From Brachybacterium sp036311905 (GTDB lineage: Bacteria > Actinomycetota > Actinomycetes > Actinomycetales > Dermabacteraceae): a stretch of 64,000 bases of DNA. This document shows positions 51,418-60,244 of this stretch, in pieces. The first letter of the stretch is position 1. Every line of letters starts with the position of its first letter. The stretch covers positions 62,001 through 126,000 of the forward strand of contig NZ_JAZDCH010000006.1 of NCBI RefSeq assembly GCF_036311905.1. Reading direction: 5' to 3'. A program made the translations under genes and the position numbers. The notes beneath the pieces are model-generated. The model was not told the origin of the DNA. It saw nothing but the letters and a program-made list of their open reading frames with translations, and did no database searches.

Positions 51418-52587
51418 TCAGGGGGCTGGCCACCACGCCGGGGGGATCGGGGTGTCGGTCATGCGTCCCAGCAAGGGTGCCAGAGTCGAGTCGGGTTCAC
51501 GCCGGAGCAGGTCGTCGACGAGCGCGCCGGCGCTCGCGTAGCGGTGGTTCCACCAGGACAGCAGGACCAGCAGCGCGGTCAGACCGCGCCAGGCGTCGCG
51601 CGGTCCGCCGCGAGCTCCGGGCGGGGCGGCGTCCCAGGCGCTCGCTGCGACGACGCGCAGCGCGCTGAGCACTCGGAAGTGCCTTCCACCTGCGCAGACA
51701 CTCGGGTCCGGCCTCCACTCGGGATCGCTGACGAGCACCTGCAGGAGGCGCTCGCGATCGATGCGGCGCGACTGGCCGCGCTCGACGAGCTGGGCCATGA
51801 GCTCCCAGTGGAGCCGGTCCACGGCGAGCGCGGAGAGCACTCGCGCGATGCGTTCACAGTCCGTCACATCGGCGTCGTCCTGCGGCCCGGCGTTCCCGGC
51901 ACGCAGGCGCTCGAGGGCGCTGGCGGCTTCCTCGAGCAACAGCCCCGGGTCCTCGGCAGAGGCGAGGTCTCCGGCGGGGACGACGAGGGAGGCGCCCAGG
52001 GTCGTGAGGGCGGCGAGATCCGCGGGGCTCGCGTCCTCGGAGGGCAGTTCGTGGCCGTCGAGGACAGCACGGGCGGCCGTGTGGGTCTCGGTGAAGTCCC
52101 GCAGCGGCTGGGGCCGCTCGGGGACCGGGAGCTCCCCGGTCTCCGTGACCGGTCCGGTGGACAGCCGCGCGGAGCGGCCGCCGGCGAGCACCCAGGTGGA
52201 CTCGAGGGCGAGCCCTCCCCCGTCGGCCGCGGCGGGAGCGGGCAGGAGGGCGCCGATCCGTGCGGCGATCGCCGTCACCTCCTCGGCGTGCGGCTCTCCC
52301 CGCTGTCCGTCTCCGAGAACGACCAGGACCAGGGCCGTGCGTACGCCGTGCCCGCTCAGCGCCTCGAGATGACGGCGGATCTGCTCTGCACCCCGCGGCG
52401 CGAGCAGTTCGGAGAGCGGGGAGGAGGTCACCATCGGTGAGGAGGTGGTGGTTCCCCGGCCGACGACGATCAGTTCGTCCCACGGGATGCGGTGCAGGGC
52501 CAGGCGCGCGGTGGCGAGCAGCTCGGCGGGATCGGGGGCGGGGCGGAGGGGGCGGCCGGCGCCCGCAGCGGAGAGGTGTGTGCTCAT
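51418..52587 (-). CDS. DUF4192 family protein
   Basis: This 389-residue protein matches DUF4192 best at its C-terminus (AWRGLTALLVLLSWWNHRYA followed by REPDSTLAPLLGRMTDTPIP), with an N-terminal part of LHRIPWDELIVVGRG. It is cytosolic and of unknown role. It is upstream of metX on the same strand with 55 bases between them. The start at 52587 is the first ATG after an otherwise non-family frame. Confidence 0.8.
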   Translation of the reverse strand: MSTHLSAAGAGRPLRPAPDPAELLATARLALHRIPWDELIVVGRGTTTSSPMVTSSPLSELLAPRGAEQIRRHLEALSGHGVRTALVLVVLGDGQRGEPHAEEVTAIAARIGALLPAPAAADGGGLALESTWVLAGGRSARLSTGPVTETGELPVPERPQPLRDFTETHTAARAVLDGHELPSEDASPADLAALTTLGASLVVPAGDLASAEDPGLLLEEAASALERLRAGNAGPQDDADVTDCERIARVLSALAVDRLHWELMAQLVERGQSRRIDRERLLQVLVSDPEWRPDPSVCAGGRHFRVLSALRVVAASAWDAAPPGARGGPRDAWRGLTALLVLLSWWNHRYASAGALVDDLLRREPDSTLAPLLGRMTDTPIPPAWWPAP

Positions 52588-52737
52588 GTCCCGACGCTCT
52601 CGCGGCGATCCTCTCGGCGGAAGCCGCGCCGCCCCGATGTGGATGGCCATGGCGTGGGGAGGAACGATCACGACCCGGGTCCGGGGCTCTCTGGCCCGCG
52701 TGGGAGGATCATCCCGACCGTCGACTGGAGGAGTGTC

Positions 52738-53871
52738 ATGCCCGTGTCCCCCAAGGATCTGTCCGCAGCGCAGCTCGCCGCTCTCGACGCCGGTCTCGTC
52801 GACGCCGTCGGGGCGGTCCTCGACGCGGAGCTGGCAGCGCGGCGCGCGCTGCTCGAGCCCATCGCCCCCGAGGCGGTGCAGCTCATCGACCATCTCGAGA
52901 CGTACCTCGAGGGTGGGAAGCTGCTGCGCCCCCGCTTCGTGTTCTGGGGCGGGGTGGCCGCCCTGGACCGGGAGCCCGATCCCCAGGAAGTGGACTCCCT
53001 CGCGCGCGCCGGCGCGGCGATCGAGCTGGTGCAGGCCGCCGCTCTGCTGCATGACGACGTCATCGACCACTCCCCCCTGCGCCGGGGCCGGCCCGCCGCG
53101 CACGTCGCGGCCGCCGCACGCCACCGAGAGCTGGAGCTCGACGGCTCCGACGAGGAGTTCGGCGTCGCCGCCGCGATCATCCTCGGCGACCTCGCGCTGA
53201 GCTGGTCCGAGCAGCTCGCCGCCACCCTTCGCGGGGAGCCGGCCGCCCTCTCCGCGGGCCGCGCCGAGTTCGACGCGCTGCGCACCGAGGTGATGACCGG
53301 CCAGTACCTCGACATCCTCCATCAGGCGGGTGGCTTCGCGAGCGTCCCGGACTCCGTCGACGCCGCCCTCGCGGTGATCCGCTGGAAGACCGTTCCCTAC
53401 ACGGTGCTGCGGCCGGTGCGCACCGGTGCCGCGCTGATGGGCGCCCCTGATGCCGTGCTGTCGGCTCTGTCCGACTGGGCCGTCGAGATCGGCACCGCCT
53501 TCCAGCTGCGCGATGACCTGCTGAGTGTGGTCGGGGCGCAGGACGCGACCGGCAAGCCGATCGGCGGCGACATCGTCGAGGGCAAGCGGACCGTGCTGCT
53601 GGCCCGCACCGAGCAGGCGGTCGACGACGCCGGCCGTACCCTGCTCGACGAGGTGGTGGGGTGCGCGGGGGCGAGCGCCTCGCAGATCGAGCAGGTGCAC
53701 GAGCTGATGGTGCGCACCGGTGCGGTCGCCGCCGTCACCCAGGAGGTGCGCGACGGCGCGCTCCGCGGGCGGCGGATCCTCGAGCGGACGCCGGGGCTCG
53801 GAGCACTCGGGGTCGCCGGGCTGCAGCGCATCGCGGATCACGCGACCGACGTCGAGACCCTCACCGCCTGA
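52738..53871 (+). CDS. Polyprenyl diphosphate synthase
   Basis: This 377-residue trans-prenyltransferase extends allylic diphosphates with isopentenyl diphosphate. The first aspartate-rich motif is AALLHDDVIDHSPLRRGRPA; the second reads FQLRDDLLSVVG, in which the last aspartate of DDxxD is replaced. Lysine and glutamine motifs EGGKLLRPRF and GDIVEGKRTVLL are present. GGAGGAG precedes the ATG. The gene holds the idsA2-like position next to the Rv2175c-like and pknL genes. Chain length of the product cannot be told. Confidence 0.92.
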   Translation: MPVSPKDLSAAQLAALDAGLVDAVGAVLDAELAARRALLEPIAPEAVQLIDHLETYLEGGKLLRPRFVFWGGVAALDREPDPQEVDSLARAGAAIELVQAAALLHDDVIDHSPLRRGRPAAHVAAAARHRELELDGSDEEFGVAAAIILGDLALSWSEQLAATLRGEPAALSAGRAEFDALRTEVMTGQYLDILHQAGGFASVPDSVDAALAVIRWKTVPYTVLRPVRTGAALMGAPDAVLSALSDWAVEIGTAFQLRDDLLSVVGAQDATGKPIGGDIVEGKRTVLLARTEQAVDDAGRTLLDEVVGCAGASASQIEQVHELMVRTGAVAAVTQEVRDGALRGRRILERTPGLGALGVAGLQRIADHATDVETLTA

Positions 53872-53946
53872 CGAGGCTGACGAGCCCGACGAGCCTGGTG
53901 AGCCCGACGGGCACCTGCGCCACGGTGCGCGGTCGGGGCGCGGAGC

Positions 53947-54300
53947 TCAGAAGGCGAGCGCCTGGGCCCGACGGCGCACCTCGCCGCGCTGGCCCTGGCG
54001 CAGATGATCGATGGGCCGCCCCGGGAGGCTGTCGTCCTCCGAGAACAGCCACGTGAGCAGCTCCACGTCGTCGTAGCCACCGTCGCGCAGCACGGTGATG
54101 GTCCCCGCGAGATGCGGCGTGATCTCGTCCTCGACCAGCAGCAGCGCCGGGATCATCCGCACCACGGGCTCGCCGCGCCGCATCGCGATCAGGTGGCCCT
54201 CGTCGACCAGGCGACGCACCCTGGACACCTCCACGTCCAGTCGCTCTGCGACATCCGGGAGGGTCAGCCAGTCGGTGATCAGTTCCTCGAGCTCGTTCAC
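53947..54300 (-). CDS. Rv2175c-like helix-turn-helix protein
   Basis: This 117-residue protein matches the Rv2175c family, an HTH protein phosphorylated by PknL in M. tuberculosis. The HTH region is LPDVAERLDVEVSRVRRLV, and the C-terminal half has TITVLRDGGYDDVELLTWLF with SLPGRPIDHLRQG. The GTG start is chosen because it begins the family alignment. It is divergent from the kinase gene, the same pairing as in mycobacteria, so it is a likely kinase substrate. Confidence 0.9.
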   Translation of the reverse strand: MNELEELITDWLTLPDVAERLDVEVSRVRRLVDEGHLIAMRRGEPVVRMIPALLLVEDEITPHLAGTITVLRDGGYDDVELLTWLFSEDDSLPGRPIDHLRQGQRGEVRRRAQALAF

Positions 54301-54447
54301 CCGGCAAGAGTGCCACGACGAAGCCCGCGTGCGCACCTCGCCGTTCCCGGAACCCGCCCGACCCCGCGTCGCTCCCCCGCTCGGCGCGCCGCACCTCACA
54401 CCCCGGCGCGCCGTGTGTCGATCCCCGTCCTGTGCGGTCCGGAGACC

Positions 54448-54453
54448 TACAGT
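54448..54453 (+). promoter_or_regulatory. -10 element of a leaderless kinase mRNA
   Basis: TACAGT, then six bases and the GTG at 54460, with no ribosome binding site. Confidence 0.55.
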
Positions 54454-54459
54454 GAGCAG

Positions 54460-56553
54460 GTGAGCTCGGCGACGTCGACTTCCCCCGGCATCAGCCAGCT
54501 CCTCGACGACCGCTACCGGGTCGAGGAGCCGATCGCGCGCGGCGGAATGGCGACCGTCCACCGCGGCCATGACCTGCGCCTGGACCGGGTGGTCGCGCTC
54601 AAGATCATGCACCCGCATCTCGCGATGGACGAGGACTTCCGCCGTCGCTTCGGGCGCGAGGCCCGCGCTGCGGCGCGGCTCGCGCATCGCAACGTGGTGG
54701 GGGTCTTCGACCAGGGGGCCGACGCGGACCGCATCTACCTCGCGATGGAGCTGATCGAGGGTCCGACCCTCCGCGCCCGGATCGCCGAGGAGGAGCGGCT
54801 CACGGTCCGCGCCGCGCTCGACGTCACCGCACAGGTGCTCGAGGCGATGGTCGCGGCGCACGGCGCGGGGATCGTCCACCGCGACATCAAGCCGGAGAAC
54901 ATCCTGATCGACCCGCACGGGGTGGTGAAGGTCGCGGACTTCGGCCTCGCCCGGGCAATCGGCACGTCCAACTCCTCCGCCTCCACCACGCTGCTGGGCA
55001 CGGTCGCCTACATCAGCCCGGAGGTGGTCACCCGGGGCCACTGCGACGAGCGGAGCGATCTGTACTCCCTCGGGGTGGTGCTCTTCGAGATGCTCACCGG
55101 CCGTCAGCCCTTCGTCGGCGAGCAGCCGGTCCACATCGCCTTCCAGCACGTGCACGAAGACATCCCCGCGCCGTCCACCCTGGTCACCCGGGTACCGCGG
55201 GAGCTCGACTCCCTGGTGACCTGGGCCGCCGCCCGCCCCGTCGAGCAGCGCCCCGCGACAGCCGCCGATCTGCTGCGCGCCGTCCGCGAGCTGCAGCGCA
55301 CCCTCCCCGCCGCGGTCCTGGACGCGCGTCCCACGCCGCGGGAGGCCCCGGAGGACCTCTCGACCGGCGAGATCCCGCAGTTGACCACCCCGCTCGAGGA
55401 GGTCGTCTCCTCGCTCGACGGGGATCCGCGCGCCTTCCCCGTCGGCCTGCTCGGCGAGGCCGTCCAGGACGCCGACGGGGAGACAGTGCAGCACGCCGCA
55501 GCAGAGCCCGGCAGCGCGGTCATCGCGGACGGCGAGACGGAGCCCGGCTCCGACGCGCCCGTGGTGGATGCCGACACCGCGGCCTCCAGCCCGCGGGAAG
55601 TCGCGCTGCGCACTCCCCGCGCCCGCCGCGGACGGCACCTGCCGCTCGGAGCGCGGCGCCGCTCGCGCGCGGTCGCCGCGCTGGCCACCCTGAGCCTGAT
55701 CGCATCCCTCGGCGCGAGCGGCTGGGCGGGCGGCGACTGGTACCTCAACTCCGGCCCGGGAGCGGACCGCACCATTCCCGCCGTTGCCGGCAGCGATCTC
55801 GCCGACGCCGAGGCGGTGCTCGGCGCCGCCGATCTCACCACCCGCACCGTCGAGCGCTTCGACGACACCGTCCCCGCCGGACAGGTGATCTCCGCCGACC
55901 CCTCCCCCGGCTCCACCGTGAAGAAGGGCACCGCCGTCGAGGTCGTCGTCTCCAAGGGCGTCGAGACCTTCCCGGTGCCGGCACTCACGGGACTCTCCCT
56001 CGAGGAAGCGCGCTCCACGGTCGAGGCGGCGAGCCTCGAACTCGTGGAGGACGAGCCGCAGTACTCCGAGACGGTGCCCGAGGGCGAGGTGATCTCCCAG
56101 TCCCAGGAGGCCGAGGCGCTCCCCGCCGGCGGCGAGGTGCACGTCGTCGTCTCCCAGGGCCGGATGCCGATCACGATCCCCGACCAGACCGGTCGCGGCG
56201 GGGATGCCGCCCGCTCCACCCTCCAGGACGCCGGCTTCGACGTCTCGGTCTCCTCCGCCCACCACTCGTCGGTGCCTGCCGGCGCCGTGATCTCGCAGTC
56301 TCCTGCCTCCGGCACGGGATACCGGGGGGACACGATAAGCATCGTGACCTCGCTCGGGCCCGAGATGGTCACCGTCCCCGACGTCTTCCAGCAGCCGGAG
56401 GCCGATGCCCGGGCCGCGCTCGAGGCGGCCGGATTCGTGGTCGCCGTCCAGTACGACCGCGGCGATCCCGTCTTCGGCCTGGTCTACCAGCAATCCGCAA
56501 CCGCGGGGACCGAGCTCGCCAAGGGCTCCACCGTCACGCTGACCGTCTTCTGA
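54460..56553 (+). CDS. pknL: PASTA-domain Ser/Thr protein kinase at the pknL position
   Basis: This 697-residue receptor kinase has a Hanks-type domain (about 17-285) with ATP lysine K48, HRDIKPEN with catalytic D142, DFG aspartate D160 and ISPEVV. A linker of about 115 residues and one membrane segment (about 403-425) follow. Four extracellular PASTA repeats begin near residues 437, 506, 574 and 643 and end at the C-terminus; they bind muropeptides or lipid II in related kinases. M. tuberculosis PknL, as I recall, lacks PASTA repeats, so by domains this looks like PknB although the gene position is pknL. Confidence 0.93.
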   Translation: MSSATSTSPGISQLLDDRYRVEEPIARGGMATVHRGHDLRLDRVVALKIMHPHLAMDEDFRRRFGREARAAARLAHRNVVGVFDQGADADRIYLAMELIEGPTLRARIAEEERLTVRAALDVTAQVLEAMVAAHGAGIVHRDIKPENILIDPHGVVKVADFGLARAIGTSNSSASTTLLGTVAYISPEVVTRGHCDERSDLYSLGVVLFEMLTGRQPFVGEQPVHIAFQHVHEDIPAPSTLVTRVPRELDSLVTWAAARPVEQRPATAADLLRAVRELQRTLPAAVLDARPTPREAPEDLSTGEIPQLTTPLEEVVSSLDGDPRAFPVGLLGEAVQDADGETVQHAAAEPGSAVIADGETEPGSDAPVVDADTAASSPREVALRTPRARRGRHLPLGARRRSRAVAALATLSLIASLGASGWAGGDWYLNSGPGADRTIPAVAGSDLADAEAVLGAADLTTRTVERFDDTVPAGQVISADPSPGSTVKKGTAVEVVVSKGVETFPVPALTGLSLEEARSTVEAASLELVEDEPQYSETVPEGEVISQSQEAEALPAGGEVHVVVSQGRMPITIPDQTGRGGDAARSTLQDAGFDVSVSSAHHSSVPAGAVISQSPASGTGYRGDTISIVTSLGPEMVTVPDVFQQPEADARAALEAAGFVVAVQYDRGDPVFGLVYQQSATAGTELAKGSTVTLTVF

Positions 56554-56634
56554 GCGCCGCGGCGAGGCTCACCTCTGGAAGCGAGCGACGCGCGCCGATC
56601 CGCTGGGGTCGACACGCGCCGCGCAGGACGCCGC

Positions 56635-58029
56635 TCAGCGCCGGGCGAGCCGCTCGGCGACGAGGAAGGCGAGCTCGAGGGACTGGGAGTGGTTCAGCCG
56701 CGGATCGACCAGGGTCTCGTAGCGGCGGGTCAGGCCCTCCTCGTCGATCTCCCCGGCGCCCCCGAGCACCTCGGTGACGTCGTCCCCGGTGAGCTCCATG
56801 TGGAGTCCGGCCGGAACCGTCCCAGCCGCCTCGTGGACCTCGAAGAAGCCGACCACCTCGTCGAGGATGTCCTCGAAGCGGCGGGTCTTGTACCCGTTGG
56901 AGGAAGTGATGGTGTTGCCGTGCATCGGATCGGTGACCCAGGCGACCTGCGCCCCGGACGCCCGCACCCCCTCGACCAGGGCGGGCAGGCGATCACGGAT
57001 GGTCCCCGCCCCCATGCGGGTGATGAAGGTGAGGCGACCGGGCTCGCGCTCCGGATCGAGCGTGTCGATCAGACGCAGGGTGTCGTCGACCGTGGCCGTG
57101 GGGCCGATCTTCACCCCGATCGGGTTCCGCAGGCGGGACATGAACTCGACGTGCGCCCCGTCGAGCTGGCGGGTCCGCTCGCCGATCCACAGGAAGTGGC
57201 CCGAGCAGCCGTAGATCTCCCCGGTGCGGGAGTCGATGCGGGCGAGCGCCTCCTCGTAGTCCAGCAGCAGCGCCTCGTGGGAGGCGTAGAACTCGACCAC
57301 CTTCAGGGCGTCGAAGTCGGCCCCGATCGCGTCCATGAAGCGGATCGCCTTGTCGATCTGACCGGCGAGCTCCTCGTAGCGGTCGTACCCGCTCCCCGCG
57401 GTGAAGCCGCGGTTCCAGGAGTGCACCTCGCGCAGGTCCGCGAAGCCGCCGCCGGTGAAGGCCCGCAGCAGGTTCAGGGTCGAGGCGCTCGTGGTGTAGG
57501 TCCGCCACAGCCGCTGCGGGTCCGGGATACGCGACTCCGGCGTGAAGGCGTAGTCGTTGACCGCGTCGCCGCGGTAGGTGGGCAGGGTGACGCCGTCGCG
57601 GGTCTCCTCGTCGGCCGAGCGGGGCTTCGCGAACTGCCCTGCCATCCGCCCCATCTTCACGACCGGGAGGGAGGCGCCGTAGGTGAGGACGGCCGACATC
57701 TGCAGGATGGTGCGGATCTTGTTGCGGATCCGGTCGGCACCGGACTCCGCGAAGGTCTCGGCGCAGTCGCCGCCGGCGAGCATGAACGCCTCTCCGCGGG
57801 CGGCGGCGGCGATGCGCTCGCGCAGCACGTCGACCTCGCCGGCGAAGACCAGCGGCGGCGCCGCGCGCAGGGCATCGAAGACCTCGGCCCGACGTGCCTC
57901 GTCGGGCCACACCGGCTGCTGCACCCGGGGACGCTCGCGCCAGCTCCCGAGCGCCGCCAGTCCCTCGTCAGCCGAGGACAGCGAGAAGGAGTGAGCGCGG
58001 GCGGGGGCATCGGGGCTGAACTGAGTCAC
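56635..58029 (-). CDS. aroG: Class II 3-deoxy-D-arabino-heptulosonate 7-phosphate synthase
   Basis: This 464-residue enzyme condenses phosphoenolpyruvate and erythrose-4-phosphate, the first step of the shikimate pathway. Motifs are FMLAGGDCAETFAES with the metal cysteine, GRMAGQFAKPRS, IGVKIGPTATVDDTLRLID and WVTDPMHGNTITSSNGYKTR. The GTG at 58029 follows TACCCT by six bases, so it is the likely leaderless start; the frame upstream is not family-like. It lies convergent with the kinase gene, as in mycobacteria. Confidence 0.97.
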   Translation of the reverse strand: MTQFSPDAPARAHSFSLSSADEGLAALGSWRERPRVQQPVWPDEARRAEVFDALRAAPPLVFAGEVDVLRERIAAAARGEAFMLAGGDCAETFAESGADRIRNKIRTILQMSAVLTYGASLPVVKMGRMAGQFAKPRSADEETRDGVTLPTYRGDAVNDYAFTPESRIPDPQRLWRTYTTSASTLNLLRAFTGGGFADLREVHSWNRGFTAGSGYDRYEELAGQIDKAIRFMDAIGADFDALKVVEFYASHEALLLDYEEALARIDSRTGEIYGCSGHFLWIGERTRQLDGAHVEFMSRLRNPIGVKIGPTATVDDTLRLIDTLDPEREPGRLTFITRMGAGTIRDRLPALVEGVRASGAQVAWVTDPMHGNTITSSNGYKTRRFEDILDEVVGFFEVHEAAGTVPAGLHMELTGDDVTEVLGGAGEIDEEGLTRRYETLVDPRLNHSQSLELAFLVAERLARR

Positions 58030-58035
58030 CCGCAC

Positions 58036-58041
58036 AGGGTA
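58036..58041 (-). promoter_or_regulatory. -10 element of a leaderless aroG mRNA
   Basis: TACCCT on the minus strand, six bases before the GTG at 58029. Confidence 0.55.
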
Positions 58042-58152
58042 CTCAGTGCGGCCCTGTGCCCTCGCCGCGTCCCGCGGTGCGGAAGGCGACACCCCCGGAG
58101 ACTCGCTCACGCACCGAGCGGACGCGCCTCCGCGTCTCTCCGCTCCCCGGCG

Positions 58153-58854
58153 TCAGCCTCGGCCGGAGGCCCGCAGCCGGCGCTTGGCGTCGGCGGCGTA
58201 CTCGTCGCTGCGCTCCTGGCCCGACAGTTCGGCGATGCGGTCCATCACCGCATCGGTGACGGCCCGGAGCCGCTCCGCCTCGCCCGCCTCACCGAGGGAC
58301 GCGGCCAGGGCCCGCACGTCGATCGGCTCGCCCACGACCGCACGGATCCGCGGGGAGCGGCGCGGGAAGTACTTCCGGCCGCGCTGCGCCTCGTGGGCGC
58401 CGAGCATCGCCACCGGCACGACCGGCGCCCCGGAGGCGAGCGCGAGGCGGGCGACACCGGTCTTGCCCCGATAGAGGCGTCCGTCCGGGCTGCGGGTGCC
58501 CTCGGGGTAGATGCCGAGCACGCCGCCGTCCCGCAGCACCGCGAGGCCCGCCTCGATCGCCGCGGCCGAGGCGCTGCCGCCCGTGCGGTCCACCGGCATG
58601 ACGCGCAGTCCGCGCATTACCGCGGCGGCGATCCGCTGCAGCGGTCCGCGCCCGGAGAAGATGTCCGACTTGCCGAGGAAGTGCACGCTGCGGCGCACCT
58701 GACCGGGCAGGAAGACGGTGTCCGAGTACGCCTGGTGGTTCGACGCGAGGATCACCGGGCCCGAGGCCGGGATCCGCTCCGCGCCGCTGATGGTGGGGTT
58801 CCACAGCACGCGCACCACGCCCATGACGACGGGCTTGGCGATCTCGTACAGCAC
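58153..58854 (-). CDS. 1-acyl-sn-glycerol-3-phosphate acyltransferase-like protein
   Basis: This 233-residue PlsC-family protein has the catalytic ASNHQAYSDT (HX4D type), the substrate motif GVLGIYPEGTRSPDGRLY and PVVPVAML. The GTG start has GAGGAG six bases before it and opens with a hydrophobic segment EIAKPVVMGVVRVLW. It probably acylates lysophosphatidate at the membrane. It is divergent from the esterase gene. Confidence 0.93.
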   Translation of the reverse strand: MLYEIAKPVVMGVVRVLWNPTISGAERIPASGPVILASNHQAYSDTVFLPGQVRRSVHFLGKSDIFSGRGPLQRIAAAVMRGLRVMPVDRTGGSASAAAIEAGLAVLRDGGVLGIYPEGTRSPDGRLYRGKTGVARLALASGAPVVPVAMLGAHEAQRGRKYFPRRSPRIRAVVGEPIDVRALAASLGEAGEAERLRAVTDAVMDRIAELSGQERSDEYAADAKRRLRASGRG

Positions 58855-58924
58855 GGAGGACTCCTCGCGGTGGGCCTGCGGGGCTCGGGATGAGTTCCCC
58901 GGCGGAGGGTGCGACGATGTACCC

Positions 58925-59698
58925 ATGGCGTTCAGCGAACTGTCCCGCCCCTGGCGCGCGCGGGGACACTCTAACCCGCGCGGCGGGCTGCTCCTGTGCC
59001 ACGGATTCACCGGCTCGCCGCAGTCGCTGCGGCCCTGGGCCGAGCACCATGCCGCGCTCGGCTGGGAGGTCGAGCTCCCGCTCCTGCCCGGCCATGGTTC
59101 GACCTGGCAGGAGCTCGCCTCGACCCGTTGGGAGCAGTGGTACTGCACGGTCCGCAGCGCTGCTCTGGCGCTCTCCGAGGAGACGGGCCCGATCGCGATC
59201 GGCGGGCTGTCGATGGGCGGTGCGCTCACCCTGGCCCTGGCCGAGGACCCCGACCTCCGGGGTCGGATCGCCGCGATCGTCGCGGTGAACCCCGGGATGA
59301 CCCTGCCTGCCGTCGCGCGGTTCGCCGGTGTCCTCGGCCGCATCGTCCCCACGATCCCGGGGATCGGCTCGGACATCGCCCTGCCGGGAGCGAGCGAGGA
59401 GGCCTACGAGCGCACCCCGCTGCGGGCCGTCGCGCAGCTGCGCGAGTTGTTCGCCGTCACCCGTCGTGAGCTGGGCGCGGTCGAGGTTCCGCTGCTCCTG
59501 GCGACCTCCCCGCACGACCACACCGTGCCCGCCCGGGACAGCGACCTGGTCGCGGCGGGGGTGCGCGGGCCCCTCGAGCGCCTCCCCCTCCCCCGCAGCT
59601 ACCACCTGGCGACGCTCGATCACGATGCGGAGATGCTGTTCGAATCCTCGGCGCGGTTCCTGGACCGGCACGTGCCGCTCCCGGGGGCACGGCGATGA
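58925..59698 (+). CDS. Alpha/beta hydrolase, esterase/monoacylglycerol lipase type
   Basis: This 257-residue hydrolase has the oxyanion motif LCHGFTGSPQSLRPWA, nucleophile serine in IGGLSMGGALTLAL, aspartate in SPHDHTVPARD, and histidine in PRSYHLATLDHD. No signal peptide is seen. GACGAT lies six bases before the ATG and there is no ribosome binding site. The stop overlaps the next gene as ATGA. The neighbouring acyltransferase suggests a lipid role, but the substrate is unknown. Confidence 0.92.
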   Translation: MAFSELSRPWRARGHSNPRGGLLLCHGFTGSPQSLRPWAEHHAALGWEVELPLLPGHGSTWQELASTRWEQWYCTVRSAALALSEETGPIAIGGLSMGGALTLALAEDPDLRGRIAAIVAVNPGMTLPAVARFAGVLGRIVPTIPGIGSDIALPGASEEAYERTPLRAVAQLRELFAVTRRELGAVEVPLLLATSPHDHTVPARDSDLVAAGVRGPLERLPLPRSYHLATLDHDAEMLFESSARFLDRHVPLPGARR

Positions 59699-60219
59699 GC
59701 ACCGGGCGCAGCCCCTCGGATCCCCGGGACGTCGACGCCGAGTTCGCCCGGATGCTCGAGGGGGAGGGCATGCTCCTGCGTCCCGGTCGCGCCCCGCAGG
59801 AGCCGGCCGCCCCCGAGGAGCCGCAGCGGGACGACCCCTGGGATCTCGGCCCCGAGTCCCCCGCGGAGCCGCCGTCGGACGAGGACCGCGCCCGGTCCCG
59901 GGCCGCCCATCCGGCGCTCGGCGACCCCGGTGCGGGCATCCGCGGAGCGGCCGGGCCCCGCGAGCTCGACGACGAGGAGGCGCTCTACGGCGACTTCGAG
60001 CCGCCGGACCCGGACCTTCCGGCCCCGACCACCGGGGCGCTGTGGGCCTGGACGGCCCTCGCGGGAGGCTTCGCGCTGATGCTCGCAGCGGCGCTCACTG
60101 TCGTGGTCCCGACGATCCTCGGCTGGGCGGGCGGGCTCTGCGCGATCGGCGGGCTGGTCGCCCTGCTGCTGCGCGCGCCCCGATCACGCGACGAGGACGA
60201 CGACGGCGCCGAGGTCTGA
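59695..60219 (+). CDS. Small membrane protein with acidic N-terminal domain
   Basis: This 174-residue protein has a Pro/Asp/Glu-rich soluble part (1-110) and two hydrophobic segments at about 115-160 (AWTALAGGFALMLAAALTVV, then ILGWAGGLCAIGGLVALLL). It has no recognised family. It is translationally coupled to the hydrolase gene by an ATGA overlap, and proteins of similar shape follow hydrolases in other actinobacteria. Confidence 0.75.
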   Translation: MSTGRSPSDPRDVDAEFARMLEGEGMLLRPGRAPQEPAAPEEPQRDDPWDLGPESPAEPPSDEDRARSRAAHPALGDPGAGIRGAAGPRELDDEEALYGDFEPPDPDLPAPTTGALWAWTALAGGFALMLAAALTVVVPTILGWAGGLCAIGGLVALLLRAPRSRDEDDDGAEV

Positions 60220-60223
60220 GCCC

Positions 60224-60243
60224 CGGCGCCGTCCGCGGTGCCG
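60224..60243. terminator. Weak hairpin between convergent genes
   Basis: CGGCGCCG and CGGTGCCG pair with one G-T wobble and a four-base loop, between the small membrane-protein gene and the ROK gene. Confidence 0.35.
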
Positions 60244-60244
60244 C

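Noticed and set aside
51418..53841. 807-residue minus frame covering the DUF4192 gene and more
   Set aside because: The first 400 or so residues lie antisense to the polyprenyl synthase and are not protein-like; the DUF4192 protein begins at 52587.
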